Assembly (NCBI GenBank): GCA_008828725.1
Contig: MEHQ01000678.1
Location: forward strand, 75,877 to 139,876
Direction of reading: 5' to 3'
Length of the DNA: 64,000 bases
Source: Saccharina japonica
Taxonomy: Eukaryota; Sar; Phaeophyceae; Laminariales; Laminariaceae
Shown here: piece after piece, positions 1 to 12,500 of the stretch
Layout of the letters: each line of letters starts with the position of its first letter
Numbering within the stretch: position 1 is the stretch's first letter
Notes under the pieces: generated by a model
Seen by the model: the letters and a program-made list of their open reading frames with translations, nothing else
The model's database searches: none
Told to the model about the DNA's origin: nothing
Made by a program: the position numbers and the translations under genes

Positions 1-60
1 GGGCATGGCCATCCATGGTCGTAGTCGTATGAACGTAGGAGGGGGGGCGAGGCGAGGGGG
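1..60 (-). repeat. SINE-A fragment (poly(C)-tailed family)
   Basis: The reverse complement contains the family core GTCATACGACTACG. The window edge cuts the copy, and the expected tail region here is a G-rich string on the + strand. Confidence 0.6.
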
Positions 61-185
61 GTGGGCATACGGGACGCTTCCTGGCGTTTTGCTTACCTCG
101 TACCACTCTCGGCGGAAAACCTAAGGACCGCGTGGCCTTCATATGTATCCCCCAACGCTCCTTACTTTTCCGCCCAATTGTGGCA
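61..185. repeat. Palindromic element, AGGACCG...TTTCCGCCC family
   Basis: The arms are TACCACTCTCGGCGGAAAA and TTCCGCCCAA, around a core with AAGGACCGCGTGGCCTTCATAT. The same arrangement recurs at 14495-14575, 47210-47260, 47930-48200 and 49905-49990, so this is a small non-autonomous inverted-repeat element. Confidence 0.6.
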
Positions 186-789
186 TGTTGGATCAGTGGC
201 CGCGGGTCTGCGCGGGAGTTTTGGGGGGACGCTTCCCCAACCGCGGTTCTCAGCTGCTATTGCGGAGGAGCATAGCACTCCGAACGACATGTGAATACAT
301 CGTTTGCAAAAAGGAGATGATTATTAGAGGTCGGGAATCATTCCGAGAACAATATGTTGTTCCAGAGATAATTAGGCATTTTTTGTTCATATTATTTGGA
401 CTAAAAGAACAGCAACGAGATATGTTACGTTTTTTTTTGGGTCCGTCGGGATTTCTGATCACCACGACCTTAATGGTGTTCCTTGAGTGAGAGTGGCGGG
501 GGCGGAGGCGGGAGCTCATCACGAAAGGAAGATGGTCTCTTATCACCAGAAGGATCGAAAACGCCAAATGTTGTGTGCCCCGTTTGTTGTTCCCTCGTTA
601 CAAGCAATACGAGAACGCCTGCTTCAAAATTCACCATTATTCCTATTGTAGTACTGTACCTAAACCTGGTGCGCGCTCGGCGTGGGCGGCGAAGGATTTT
701 TTCTGCCTCATTTTTACCCCCGCTTTGCTCCACCCCCGCATCTCCGCCGGCGAAGCAATAGAGAGTAGAGCGCACATACTGGGAGATTT
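186..789. other. No feature supported
   Basis: Mixed sequence upstream of the LINE fragment. An open stretch on the + strand (483-761) is Gly/Ser-rich at its start and has no recognisable domain or convincing splice sites. It is a possible but unsupported place for an upstream NCA2 exon. Confidence 0.3.
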
Positions 790-1200
790 GTGAATTATAC
801 AAGTGAGGAACGGGATGCGTTAGAGGAGGACATGAGGAAAACAGACGAATGCGACATGGAGAAGTTTGATACACGAGTAATAGATAGTAGCGAGAAAATG
901 ATCGCTACCCTAGGAGATAGATGGTGGCCACAGGCGGCGAAACCAGAAGGGTGCCCGAGGAGCGAACATTTTCTATGTAATATATGGAAACAACGTAATG
1001 AGCGCCCAACTGTTGGAGGTGTCTCTATTCGGAGTAGGAACGGTGCTCCTTCTCGAAAGAGAGGAGTTGTCAATGGTCAAGTGACTAAGGCAAGCAACAC
1101 ATGAGTATGCTCTCCCCCCCCCCCCTCTCCGCTCGAAAGGGACGCGTGGTCAGTGGTCAAGTGACTACGGCAAGCAACAAATGAGTACCCCCCCCCCCCA
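790..1200 (+). mobile_element. LINE 3' fragment, then a second short copy, each with a C-rich tail
   Basis: Reads EERDALEEDMRKTDECDMEKF, then DRWWPQAAK and IWKQRNERP, the conserved C-terminus of the poly(C)-tailed non-LTR element best seen at 33.36-34.16 kb. The first copy ends AACACATGAGTATG plus a C tract near 1118. A second truncated copy (about 1128-1200) repeats the last ~70 bp and ends ATGAGTA plus C tract. Both are 5'-truncated and inactive. Confidence 0.7.
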
Positions 1201-1363
1201 CCCTGCCTCTCCGCCCACCCCCCCCTCGGGTTTTGCTCTGGCAGGGACCAGGTTGACATGGAGATTATAGGAGCCCAACGCGCGTCGTTGGTAGAGCAGG
1301 CGGTTTTGCTAGTCCAGGTGCGTCCATGTTTACACGAAAGGGGGGGGATAGGGGACGGGAGTT

Positions 1364-1640
1364 TCACGCATCGGACAGACCAGAACAGATCCCCAATCCG
1401 TGATCTAGATCGCGCAGGACAGATATGTGCACGATCTGTATGGTCTGCGTGATCTGCAGCAGATCGTGTTGCCGGGTGGGAGCCGTATAATCTGCATGGT
1501 CTAGCACGTGTTTCCTGGGTTGGATATATCTATGTACGATGCAGATCCTGTCCAACACATCATAACCGCAGATGTATGATATATATATTGTGTAGATCGT
1601 GACCCATACCGATGCGCGACAAGTTCCAACCACTGGCCCT
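1364..1640. repeat. GATCTG/AGATCAT-rich repeat
   Basis: Dense short words (GATCTGCA, TCTGTATG, ATGATCT) with a TTTCCTGGGTTGGAT block. The same family appears at 24.35-24.56, 25.48-25.69, 54.88-55.26 and 56.64-57.36 kb. No coding potential is seen. Confidence 0.6.
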
Positions 1641-1939
1641 CACCGTAAACGGACCTTGTGTTCCTGGCTTTTGAACGAGGGATTATAGGGAAGAGGGCAA
1701 AGAGCGGCAGCGGCGCTGCTCTTGTGAAACATGCGGGCATATACAAAACCTCGTCGTCGCGTTTCGCCCCGTCTCTCTCTCTCTCTCTCTCTGGGACTTC
1801 CAGAGTAGCGACAACAAAAATGACGAATGCATGATCGACACTGCTCCAACGATGTTGGGCATGAATGTTGTAAGTAGTTCCTGAGTGACCTTAAGGAGCC
1901 CCTGTCGGCGAGTCACAAAAAAAAAAAATCTCCTCTAAA

Positions 1940-2935
1940 AAAGTGCCACTTACCCGACGCATGCTATACGGTAGAGGTGCGCCATGTCTTTTGCCTTCTG
2001 AGGGTGGTGGCTTGAGGAGCCCTATACTACTAGCAAGTCAAGAACTGATTTTAGAGGAGATTGAAAAGGCTACGTATACATACCGGATGAACAATCTCAT
2101 GGCTCTCAAGTATCAAATGAATATTATGTCAGCACGAGTTTGGGTAAAAGGAGCTCCCGTCATTAAGAAGCCATTTCAGACTCATCCCACGGTAGGGGCG
2201 CAGCAGAATTTTCTGAGTTCCTCACGTGAGGAGCTGTGAGGAGGCTAGGTATAAGAGGACAGGGTATCCCTAGCCAGGTCAGCCTATGGAACGGGTACTC
2301 GTTGGTACTCACGTGTGTTGTTTGCTTAGAGATAGAAGAAGAGCAGCTTTATTCCTTTCCGTGACGAACGACTGAAAAGGCAGGTGAGATGGCCAAAAGC
2401 CATCTGGGAACCATCCCCGGTTCCCACATAAGATACGCCTCCCAAGTACTACCAATACGGTTCTTATACCTGATACCAGGTATTTACCAAACGTTTCCAC
2501 ATCATACCAGCAGTACCATAACACTAGCCCACTCTGATGAGCCGTATATGCAGAAATATGAGAAATTCGTGGAAACCCCGATTCCACGAACTAAAACATG
2601 AGTCGAAGATGCGGCTCCTCAAAACCCACTCCCACACCTCTGAACGGCAAGGCTACGAAGCCGAACAGAGCTCGATATCTCACCCTAAGATATGACTTCG
2701 GAAACATTCGTCCGCGCAGCCCCGACCAAAAAATTCAAAGCGGTGGTGCGAAAACAAAACCTACCAGTAAAATATGAATAGCACCCGGTGGCTACTCACT
2801 CGTACTCACGTGAGGAGCTCAACCGGTCAGAAAATATGGAGTTAAAAAAAGTAGTACCCCTACCGTGGGATTGCTCTTCAGCCAAAAAAAAGGTATACCT
2901 CTATCGTATAGCACGCGTCAATCCCCTCTATCATC
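1940..2935. repeat. Composite of small inverted-repeat elements
   Basis: Contains arms such as GAGGAGCTC with a distal block reading ACCTCTATCGTATAGCACG. Related blocks occur at 20.22, 28.98, 29.60, 30.95, 31.45 and 31.77 kb, often beside CTCCTTA or GAGCTCCTC. I read this as two or three degraded non-autonomous elements. Other sequence in the interval is unassigned. Confidence 0.45.
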
Positions 2936-3057
2936 GCAGCACGGGTCCGCTTTTTACCGTCCGCCCCGTTCCTTTCGCTCACGCGCGCGCGTGTGTGTCC
3001 CCGATCCCCGTGTGTGTGTGTGTGTGTTTTTTTTTTCGTGTGTATTTCCTTCAAAAG

Positions 3058-3219
3058 GCACGCCTGTGCGACGCGTGCCTGAGATCGCTCCGCGACGGGC
3101 TTCTCCGCGCGTCGTCAGACCTGTCGGCTCTGTCGTCGTTCTGGAAAGACCAGAGGTCCAACCATCGGAGGATGGGGGTCATCAAGTCGGTGGTGCTGGG
3201 GACGCTCGTCCATAGACAG
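3058..3219 (+). CDS. NCA2: NCA2 gene, first exon seen (54 codons)
   Basis: The exon follows a GT/T-rich tract ending in AAAAG and is closed by CAG followed by gtaggt. It is open in phase 0 at both ends. The product is helical and basic, containing SSFWKDQRSNHRR, which resembles the N-terminal Trp-containing region upstream of the domain in NCA2 proteins. It is not the translation start, because the reading frame runs back into simple sequence before the acceptor and no ATG has a supporting context. Intron 1 (2,329 bp) begins with a 19-bp minisatellite that immediately follows the donor. Confidence 0.72.
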
Positions 3220-6200
3220 GTAGGTGTGGGGTAGGCAGGCAGGCAGGTGTCGGGTAGGCAGGTAGGTGTCGGGTAGGCAGGTAGGTGTCGGGTAGTTAGG
3301 TAGGTGTCGGGTAGGCAGATAGGTGTCGGGTAGGCAGGTAGGCGTCGGGTAGGTGGGCAGCCTTCGTTCCGCCGAATAGGGCAGGTACCCCCGTCTGTCC
3401 CGATATATATGTTACGGACATAAGGAACTTTTTTTCTCGTTACTATTAAGTAACAATGGTCCTTGTGTTTCGGGACGGAGTGATTCGTATATAGGTGCGA
3501 CGCGACCTCGGTCCGGTAAACTCCCGTGATCCCCCGCTTCTTTCTGCTCACTTGCCATTTTTTTGTGTTTTGTGTGTTTGTGTGTTTTTATGTGTGTTGT
3601 TTTTTCTTGCTCGCCCTCAGCGGTTTGTTTGTTTGGTTGGTTTTGTTTGTTTGGTTTTTGGTTTTGATTTTTGTTTTGTTGTCGCTTTCGGTGTCGCTAT
3701 AGCTCTGCTGTTCCCTTCTCGTAAGTTTTGTTTTTTTGCATCTGCGCGCGCGTGTGTGCCACGCTGCGGGTTTGGCCTTGCTGCTATTTTTTGGGATCGT
3801 TGTTGCAGCTGTTGCTCATAATAGTTTATTTACCCGTTTTTTTTTGTGAGTCACGTACGTGCGCGCGCGGTGTGGCCTTGTTTCTATTTTTTGGGGAATG
3901 GTTGCTGTTGTATGCGATGTTATTTTTGCTTTGAGTTTGAGGCAAGCGCTTCATGGTTTTCACTGGTTTTCGGGGGATGGTTGCCGCTATCTGCGATGTT
4001 TTTTTTCTTCTTCTTTGAGTTTGAGTCGAGCGCTTCATGCTTTTCACTGATTTCACAACACGTGAATACTCTGACAGGAAAAACAAAATGACGAAAACAT
4101 CGGTGGTTGTCAGGGAAGTTTGTACGTACTGGCTGCGTGCAAGATCCGGGGGTATCCGAAAGAGGGACACTGCTGTCGAACGAACAAGTTTTGAAGGGAA
4201 GACACGACTGAACAAAGTAGAGCATGTGCTCGGCAAAGTGTGGTACGGCCGTGGAAATGGCTTTTATGAATCACGCAGCATGCAAAGTTTGTAAGCACCA
4301 GCCACTCAACCGGTCGTACTCACAGCTGACGTATTTTGTAACACTTTTATAAATATAATGAACGACATATGAAGTCGGTCGCCCCGGTGGTCTAGTGGTG
4401 CCCTCGAACGCTCCTAAGAGCTTGTTTTGCGGGGATCGAGTCTCACGTGGGTCGAACTTTTGAGTTTGTTTGCAAAAATAAAATAAAAAACAGAATCAAC
4501 TGCTGAGTGCGCCTGGTAGCGTGGGTAGGTACAATTCGATGCAAGTCGACGAAGGAAGAAAGGGCTGGAGTCTCCTCGCGATAAAAATGCAAGGCACGAA
4601 CCGTAGTGGGGGAGGAGGGAGAGGAGCCTACTTTGTGACCCCAGATCTGGCTTACGACTATTAATAGGAAGGAGAGAGAAAACAAGGGCAAAAATAGTAA
4701 AAGGGATGGGGGAAAACAACAAACAAACAAACAAACAAACAAACAAACGAATACAAATATGGATTCATTCTTCCGGCGAAAATTGACGACCTTGTCGTGC
4801 GAGCGTCCCAACCTTCGTTTTTGAGCAGTGCACTGGGGAACGGCAGGAAAACGCTTATAGTTAGCGCTGATTTATAGCAGAAACAGCGTGCTCGGGAAAA
4901 TTGTGCTATCGAAGAATACATCTGACGACCGTCCGCCCATTGTTATATACCCCCTCTCCCCCCTACGGCCATGCATGACATGAGTACACCCCCCCTCCCC
5001 TCCCCCGAGCGCGAGGCCACCGGCGCGAAGACGACGACAACATTATTTTTTCCATCGTATGTATGATGTGATAGGTGATTACGTAACATACCGGAGATTC
5101 TCGAAGTTGACCATTGTGTCTTTTTTCTCCTCGTACCAGTCCGGGTTCGGCATGGGCGCCATGCTTTGCTGAAGATTGGTGATCGGAATGTAAAGAAAGG
5201 GCTCCCCTGCAAGTGATGATGTGCCCGGTACCCTCATCAACAACCCCCCCCCCCCGTCCCCTCCTCTTGTTCCTCTTGAAGAGTCTTTTTATCTCATGCT
5301 GAAAGTTTCGCGCGCCCCCCCCACCATGTAGTATATGGAAACAACGGAATGAGCGCCTCAACTGTTGGAGGTGTCTCTATTAGGAATAGGGACGGTGCTC
5401 CGTCTCGAAAGGGATGCGTGGCCAATGGTCAAATGACTTAAGGCAAGCAACAACTGAGTACACGGATATCAGGGTCTATGGCCATACGACTACGGCCATG
5501 AATAAATATCGAGCAAACCCCCCCCGTCCGTAACGCCTTTCTCCCCAGGTGTCGGGGAAGCGGGTGGCGGTGGAGAGGGACCAGGAGAAGGTGTCGACAT
5601 CCGAGCTGCTGCTGGAAGGCTACTTGCGCCGGCTGGGCGGCATCCAGACCCACCTTCAAGAGCGGCCTAGGGCATCCCTCGCGGCCACGCCGACGGCAAC
5701 GGGCGGGGCGATGTTAACTGAGGTAACAGTCGGGTGGGTACCCGTCTCAACCCCTCAAGAACTGGTCCCACGACTTTGGAAACAAACTACTTGGGATTAG
5801 TGTTGGGCATTTTTTTCAGTTATAAATGGATTATAATATATGGGCGTCCATGATTGGCACGGAAACTTGGAATGTGTAAGATTGAGCGTAGAAGAAATCT
5901 GGGGTTTGTGGGGCGGGATTGAAGGTTAACATGCATGAAAGTCGTGTTTGGTTAGGGGACACATATATACGAGTACGAGAGAGAGAGCGAGTCTGGTTGA
6001 GGTTGAACTCTCATCAAGGAGAAAGACAAGAACAAAAAAACAGTTTTTTGCCCACTTTCCCCCCGCTGTACGAGCGCTTTCGTGCTCGCTCTTCAAAGGC
6101 AGAAATTGGCCCCGATTTTTAGATTAAAAAATCGCTCTTTATCCCGGGATGACATTCAATCGCTCTCAAACGGAGGATACGAGAGGTTCGGAGATGATAC

Positions 6201-9200
6201 GCGAGCGGTTGACACCGGCCTGTTGCGAGGGACTCTTAAATCGGGTACCCCCTCTCCGTGCCGCAGTCGTACCGTGCGCACGTCGTTTCTTGGGGATGTA
6301 TGTATAGACCTTGGCCCGGCTTGGACGAAATGGTCGAAATGAATCCTAACCCCGGACCGTCTGGAGCCCGCCTTTACCGCGTTCATGAATTATTGTCTAG
6401 GATAAAGGTATAGAAATCGGGGGAATATGGTGTAAAAGTATAGAAATCGGGGAAATATGGTGTGTCGCCCGCGTGTGGTTCCAGTGTCATGAGAACAGAA
6501 ATTTCGAAACGTGACCAAAAACCCCACTTATGACATTAGCTCTATAACCCTAACCCCCGACCCCAACTCCGCCCCTACCAAAATGAACTTTGTGCCGAAA
6601 CAATCAGGCGTTGTTTTTTTTTGCTGTTTTTTTTTTGCAACATTAGGCGATCACACTAAAAGGCATGTAATAAAATATTCTCCGATTTCGGTACTTGATC
6701 CTAGATAATAGTTCAGTGATGCGGTATGGGCTACTGACCGTGTGGGACAATTCTAGGAATTTGAAGATGCACGAAGGGGTTAGTGTGGACTATCAACTAT
6801 TTTTTCGTATCTGGGCCGACGCGTAAATGTAAACACTACTGTTTTTTCTCTCGCTTTACGCACTGTTAAAATGTAGGCTCCACTACAATGACCGCCCTCT
6901 GCCGGCATAGTCCGCTTGCTAGGTCGCTCCCCTGGGCCGTCTTGTTTCCCTTGCGATCTGTGCCGCTTCGGCCGACCCTGTCGCTCTAGGCGCCATAACT
7001 CTCCTTGAACTCCCCCCTTCCCCCACCCCTTGGTTACAAGGGCCACTTCGGCCGATACTGTCGCTCGAAGCGCCACAGCCCTTCTCGAAACCCCCCTCCG
7101 GCGCCTCCATCTCTGGGTTGCATGGGCTGTTCAAGCATTGCACCAACACTTGCTGTAAACCCTGCAAGTCCTCCTCGCCCTGCAATCTCTCCTCGCCGAT
7201 TTCTGCAACGTGTGTTTCTCGTCCCGCTCTCCCGTGGAACCGCGTGTGTTTTTCTTTAAAGGGTTCTGCTGAGTCGCTGGAAGCGTGGGTGGACGAAGGC
7301 ATGCTCATGTTCCTGCAGTCTGTCGAAGAAGTCGAGGCTTCTCTGGAGCACCAAGCGCAGGAGAAGAGCGGGCTTCCGCGGCAAGGTAGGGGGAGTTTGG
7401 GCGAAGATTTCTCCAGCGGTGACGGTGGTGACGGTAACGGTGGCGGCGGCGGCGGCGGTGGCGGCGGCGGCGGCAGCGACAACGGCGAAGAGATGAGGGC
7501 GGGTACCCCGCACCCCGCCGCCACCGCGAAGAGCGTTTTGTTCAATGACGATGATATCGATATCGATATAGATATGGATATGGACATTGACGGTGGTGAA
7601 AGAAGCAGCGGCAGCGACAGCGGCGGCAGCGGCGCACGAGGAAGCCTCCTTGGTGTGCACTCCCCTTCGTCGCAGACAATCCTGCCCGTCGTAAGAGGAG
7701 GGGAAACCGGCGGTGGCGGCGGCGGTGGCGGCGGCGGCGATGGCGTGAACAGCCGCACTCTGCCGCTGCTTCGGGGAGGGGCGGCTTGTCCCTCGCCCTC
7801 ATTCCCGCTGTTGGAGCTAATAGCTGCGCCAGACGGTGAGGGCAGCGGTGGGGACAACGATCGGGGTGTCTGTCTGGCACACTCATCGATACGATCGCTG
7901 CGCGGGGGCGGGATCAGCGGCGGTGTTGCGCCGGCGGGCACCCCATTTTCGCGCAATGCTTCCTCTGCGTCACGGGTAGTCACCGCGTCTGCTTCCGGTA
8001 GCGGTGATACCCGAGACCAGCGGACGGTACCAGCTGGTGTGTTCGCCGGGAATTTAGGCGGCGGCGGCGGCAGCGGCAGAGGAAGCAAGAGCGTCGCCGG
8101 CGTCCCCGCCGTCGTTCTTCTGCGCGCGAGGCCCAAGTCGGGAATGACAGGCGCGGGAGGAACCGCTTGGCAAGAGACGCCGTCCGGGATGATTTCCAAA
8201 GATGGAGTGCGAGCCGCTACGAAGCGCTCCACAGCCGAGGAGGAGGGTGAGGGAGGCAGAAGNCTGCTTCCGGTAGCGGTGATACCCGAGACCAGCCGAC
8301 GGTACCAGCTGGTGTTTTCGCCGGGAGTTTAGGCGGCGGCCGCGGCAGAGGGAGCAAGAGCGTCGCCGGCGTCCCCGCCGTCGTTCTTCTGCGCGCGAGG
8401 CCCAAGTCGGGAATGACAGGCGCGGGAGGAACCGCTTGGCAAGAGACGCCGTCCGGGATGCTTTCCAAAGATGGAGTGCGAGCCGCTACGAAGCGCTCCA
8501 CAGCCGAGGAGGAGGGTGAGGGAGGCAGAAGATGGGGACGAAGCGCCACGGTCGCACGAAGCAGAGGAGCGGCGGGGGAATCGACGAGCGCGACGAAGGC
8601 CGGTGGAGATGGCGATGACGCTGGGCTTGTTAGCAGCGCGTGGCAACGTCTCGCGCACAGCGGTACGCCTGGAAGACGACCTCGCAGTGCTGTCTCCGAC
8701 CAGCCTACGCCTCAGGGAGGAAAACACACGAGGTTTTCTGGGAAAAGTAGGGCGCTAGCGGTGGTCTCGTTGCGAAGAAGGGAAGGCGCTAGTAGGGCGG
8801 AGGCGGCGGTCAACGTAGGCGCCAAGGTTGTCGGCGGGAGGAGGAGACGGCTTGGAGCCGCCGAATCCGATTCGGAATCGAAGGTGTCCGACGGCAACTC
8901 ACCGCGGAAACATGTGGACCCTTCTGTGTCTGTTCTTACCTCGCGAGCGTTAGAGCGCGAGGCAGACGCGAGGGAGAGGAGGACGGACTGGGCTCGGCGG
9001 AAGAGCTACTGCCGGGGCTCGTCGGTAGGAGAAGACGGCGGCGAAGAGGGTGGCGTGGTGGCCGCCGCGTCCGCTGACTGCGAGGGTGCCGAGGGGCTCG
9101 TGCGCGACTGCGCGGATGACGGTCGGACAGAAGTAGGAGGCGTGAAGGCCCGGTGTGTAGCGGCTGCGGCCAGCGCGTGCGACGCGGGGAAGGCCGCCGC

Positions 9201-9471
9201 GACCGACGCGATGGCGTCGGCCAAGAGCTGCTTGGCCGTCACGCTGTCCTCGCCGACGAGACTCGCGCGTGCCGTCGCGGGGGGCGGCGGAGCGGTTGAG
9301 TCTGCAACCACGGTCGTCAGGGAAGAGGACGACGTCGAAACGGATCACGCGACCACCGATGACGATGGCAAGGACAAGACGGCACAGAGCAAGCGCCATT
9401 CCCCGGACCTCCTGTCCGCGGTGGTTCCGCGAGACGTCGCAGCTGATCACGAAATGGTTGCGACGACGATG

Positions 9472-9508
<37 letters not shown>

Positions 9509-12500
9509 AAACGTTGGGAGACGATTCCACGGCGACAGAGGGCACCGACGGCGAACGCGAAGTGATTGTTCTCGTGCCGGGCGACGAGGAAGGGGGGACG
9601 AAGGCAAGCAGGCTCCAGATCGGTGGTGGCGGGCTGGTCCGTACGTGTGCGCGTGTTTGCGGGTCGCTCGTGGACGGTGCCTCGGCGTTGTGTCGAGGCT
9701 CCGCCGCGACCGTGTACAGCGTAGGAGGCGCGACCTTTCGGGGTATTATCAAAACAGCACGGTGTTGTGCGGGTTGCGTGGGCATGGCGTTTTCCTCTCC
9801 CGTGCGACTGGTACGCGCGGGTGGCCGGGCAATGCCTTCGGCCAGGACTGCTGTGGGAGGGGCGGCCGCCGGAGCCAAGCATTGGTGCGGAAACATCTGC
9901 CGGTCGGTGGGGACGGGGGTCTCGACGGGTTGCGCCTTGGCGACGGCGACTGCGTGCTCGGCGGGAGGCGCCGCCGTCAAAGGTGTTAACACGTCGTCTC
10001 GGTTTTGCGTAGGCTGTGTGGGCGCCGTGCTTTCCCCGCCCGGGAGGCTCGCACGAGCCCTGGTCCTCGGCACCGGCAAAACTGTCTCGACTATCGGCGA
10101 GAAAGCCGGCACCTTCATCGTTCGCCCGTGCGCACGGCTCGGCCGGTCGGGGCGCGCGGCGGTGACGGGAGGGTGTCTGACGGCGATGGTGGCCACGCAC
10201 ATGCTGCGCGAGGCCGCCGTATGCGGCGCGGTTAGGTCGGCGCGGTGCTGTGCCCGCGGTGTCGGCGGCGTGCTCTCTTCGCCCGTGAAGCTGGGGCGGG
10301 CCGTCGCGCTTCCTTTTCTTCGCCCTCGCATAAAAAACGCGGCAGCGGTAGTGTCTACTGCCGCGAGCGAGGAGGCAGCGATGGGAGCGAGCCCGGCGGC
10401 TAACGCGGCGGCAACCGAAGCGATGGCGACGACGACGGCGACGACGGCAGCGGCGCAGACGGAGGTGGCGACAAGCCCGCCTGGTCTTGTGGAGACCCCG
10501 GGTGGGTTCGTCGACAAGGAGAAAACTCCGCTCGAATTGGAGACTTGCCCTCAGACCGCACCGTATGCGAAGGCGGAGGCAACGGCTGGAACAGCGGTTG
10601 TGATTTCCAACAACCACTCGACGGTGGTAGCGGGAGCCGTCGGGGGAAGCGCCGGCGGCCAGGCGCCGGCAACCTGGCGCGGTGGTCGGCGGCGACGGAG
10701 CCCGGGAGCGAAAAAAAGGCGCCGGTTGGGGCGTTTTGGGTCCCGCGTGGTTGTGTCGAGCGAGGCCGCCGCCGAGAGCCGCGGTAGAGGACCTGCGGTT
10801 GACGAGGAGAGAAACCGGACCGCACAAAACGAGCAAGGGTTGTCGTCGTCGTCATCGTCATCGAGGTCGTCGTCATTCGTCATTCCCGCGTTTTTGTTCC
10901 CGTCGTTTCCGTCCTTGTGGTCGAGGTCGGGGTCGAGCAAGGGGTCAACCATGGGATTTTTTAGGCGCTCCGCGGCCAACGAAACCCTCTCGTTCCCGGA
11001 TCAAGACGTCGTCGCCGCTGCCGCCGCCGCCGCCGCCGCAGCCGCGTCCGTACCGGCACCGGGCGCCGATTCGTCGACGTCGAGAGCGTCGGAAGCAGAG
11101 GAGGCGTTGGCACGTTGGGTAGCGACCGCTCCCTCGCCGAGGGTACCCGAGCGCAGCGGGCGCCGGAGCCGCGCATTAGTCTGCAGCGCGGCGAGGGTCG
11201 CGACGATGGCGGTACGCCATAGCGCGAGTGCCAGCGGTGGCGGCGCGAGGGGCGGGGCGGGGTTAACCCGCGCTGTTCGCACGATGGCGGCGGGGGAGGC
11301 GGCGGAAGCGGGGGCCGCGCGTCCCGCGCCGCGGAAGAGGCTTCGAGCGGCGGCTAGCTTGGTCGTGGCGGCTCCGGTTGCGAAACAGACAGCAAGGTGA
11401 CGCTTAGACCTGTATACCCTCATTGTGTGTGTACGTTGTTTGCCGATCGTGAAGGGGAAGGCGAACCCATTAGCGCTGGAGCTGGAGTAGGGTCCAGGCA
11501 CCCACTGCGAACCCTTTTTCCATGTAGTCTGCCCGAAAATGTTCCACCCACGCTTAAGAAATGGTTGAAAAACAAGTTGTTGAGAAAATGAGGCGCGGTT
11601 CTTCACGAAAAACCAGAAGGAAAAAAAGTGAATTCCAAAATAGCTTGCCCCTAGCCTTCAAAATACGGCTTCGACTAAAAGCTTTGTTGATTCAGTAGCC
11701 CACATTGACGTATACAATAGGAGACGATATGAATAAGCTTTGACAGAAGAGGGAGACGATATTCATTAGCTTTGACGGAAGGGCGAGAGGATTTTAATTA
11801 GTTTGGCAGAAAAAGGAGACGATATGGTTGCAGTTGTAAGGCGCGGGGGAGTAACTGCGGAAGAGTTGATCGGGCGATCGGCGATGCCACCTCATGAAAC
11901 TGACCGGTCGACCGAGCCAAGCACTCTGTCGGCAACGTCGTCCCCCGCCGTGATGGTAACTTCGACGACCACCGCCGCCGCCGTCGCCGCCGCCGCTCGT
12001 CAGGTACCTGTGCAGCAACTGGGCGGAGCTCCGCGGGGTGAGGGCGGAGGCCGCAGCGGGTCTCTCGACATTCTTTTCTGAGCAGCTTTGGAGTCCTTGT
12101 CAGGTGGGAAGCTCTTTGTCCTTCTTTGTATATACCATGCGTTCAAAACGCCCATCCGCTGTCTCTTTCTACTGTTTCGTGCGGACCTGTTTTTGTTCCT
12201 TTTCTTCTTTTTTTTCGTTTCTTTTGTCCTCCTTCAAGTTCATAGTACAACACTTCGTTACCGCGGTACGGCGATCGGAAGGGGCAAAGCCGTAAAAGTT
12301 GGAACAAAAATCTGGCGTTTTTTTCACCTGTTTGTTGCCCGCCATCCCTCCCCGCGCGTGTACGTGGTTCTCCCTAGGGCGCCCCTTTCCCCCCGTGCGT
12401 TGCATTTTGTCCCTGGTGAAGACTCGTTGGTTTTGTTTTGGCTTGCCAGAAAGCGTGGTAGCGACGTCGATGCATAGTAAGCGTATGAGGCGTTTGACCG

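Noticed and set aside
6919..8232. Long reverse-strand open frame (437 codons, Pro/Ser-rich)
   Set aside because: It is the antisense shadow of the GC-rich exon 3. Gly/Ala codons read backwards give Pro/Ser/Arg without stops; no splice sites, start context or domain support it.
8950..10836. Reverse-strand open frames of 628 and 356 codons
   Set aside because: Same cause as above: compositional openness opposite the repeat-coding part of exon 3. The forward frame alone has splice phases consistent with neighbouring exons.
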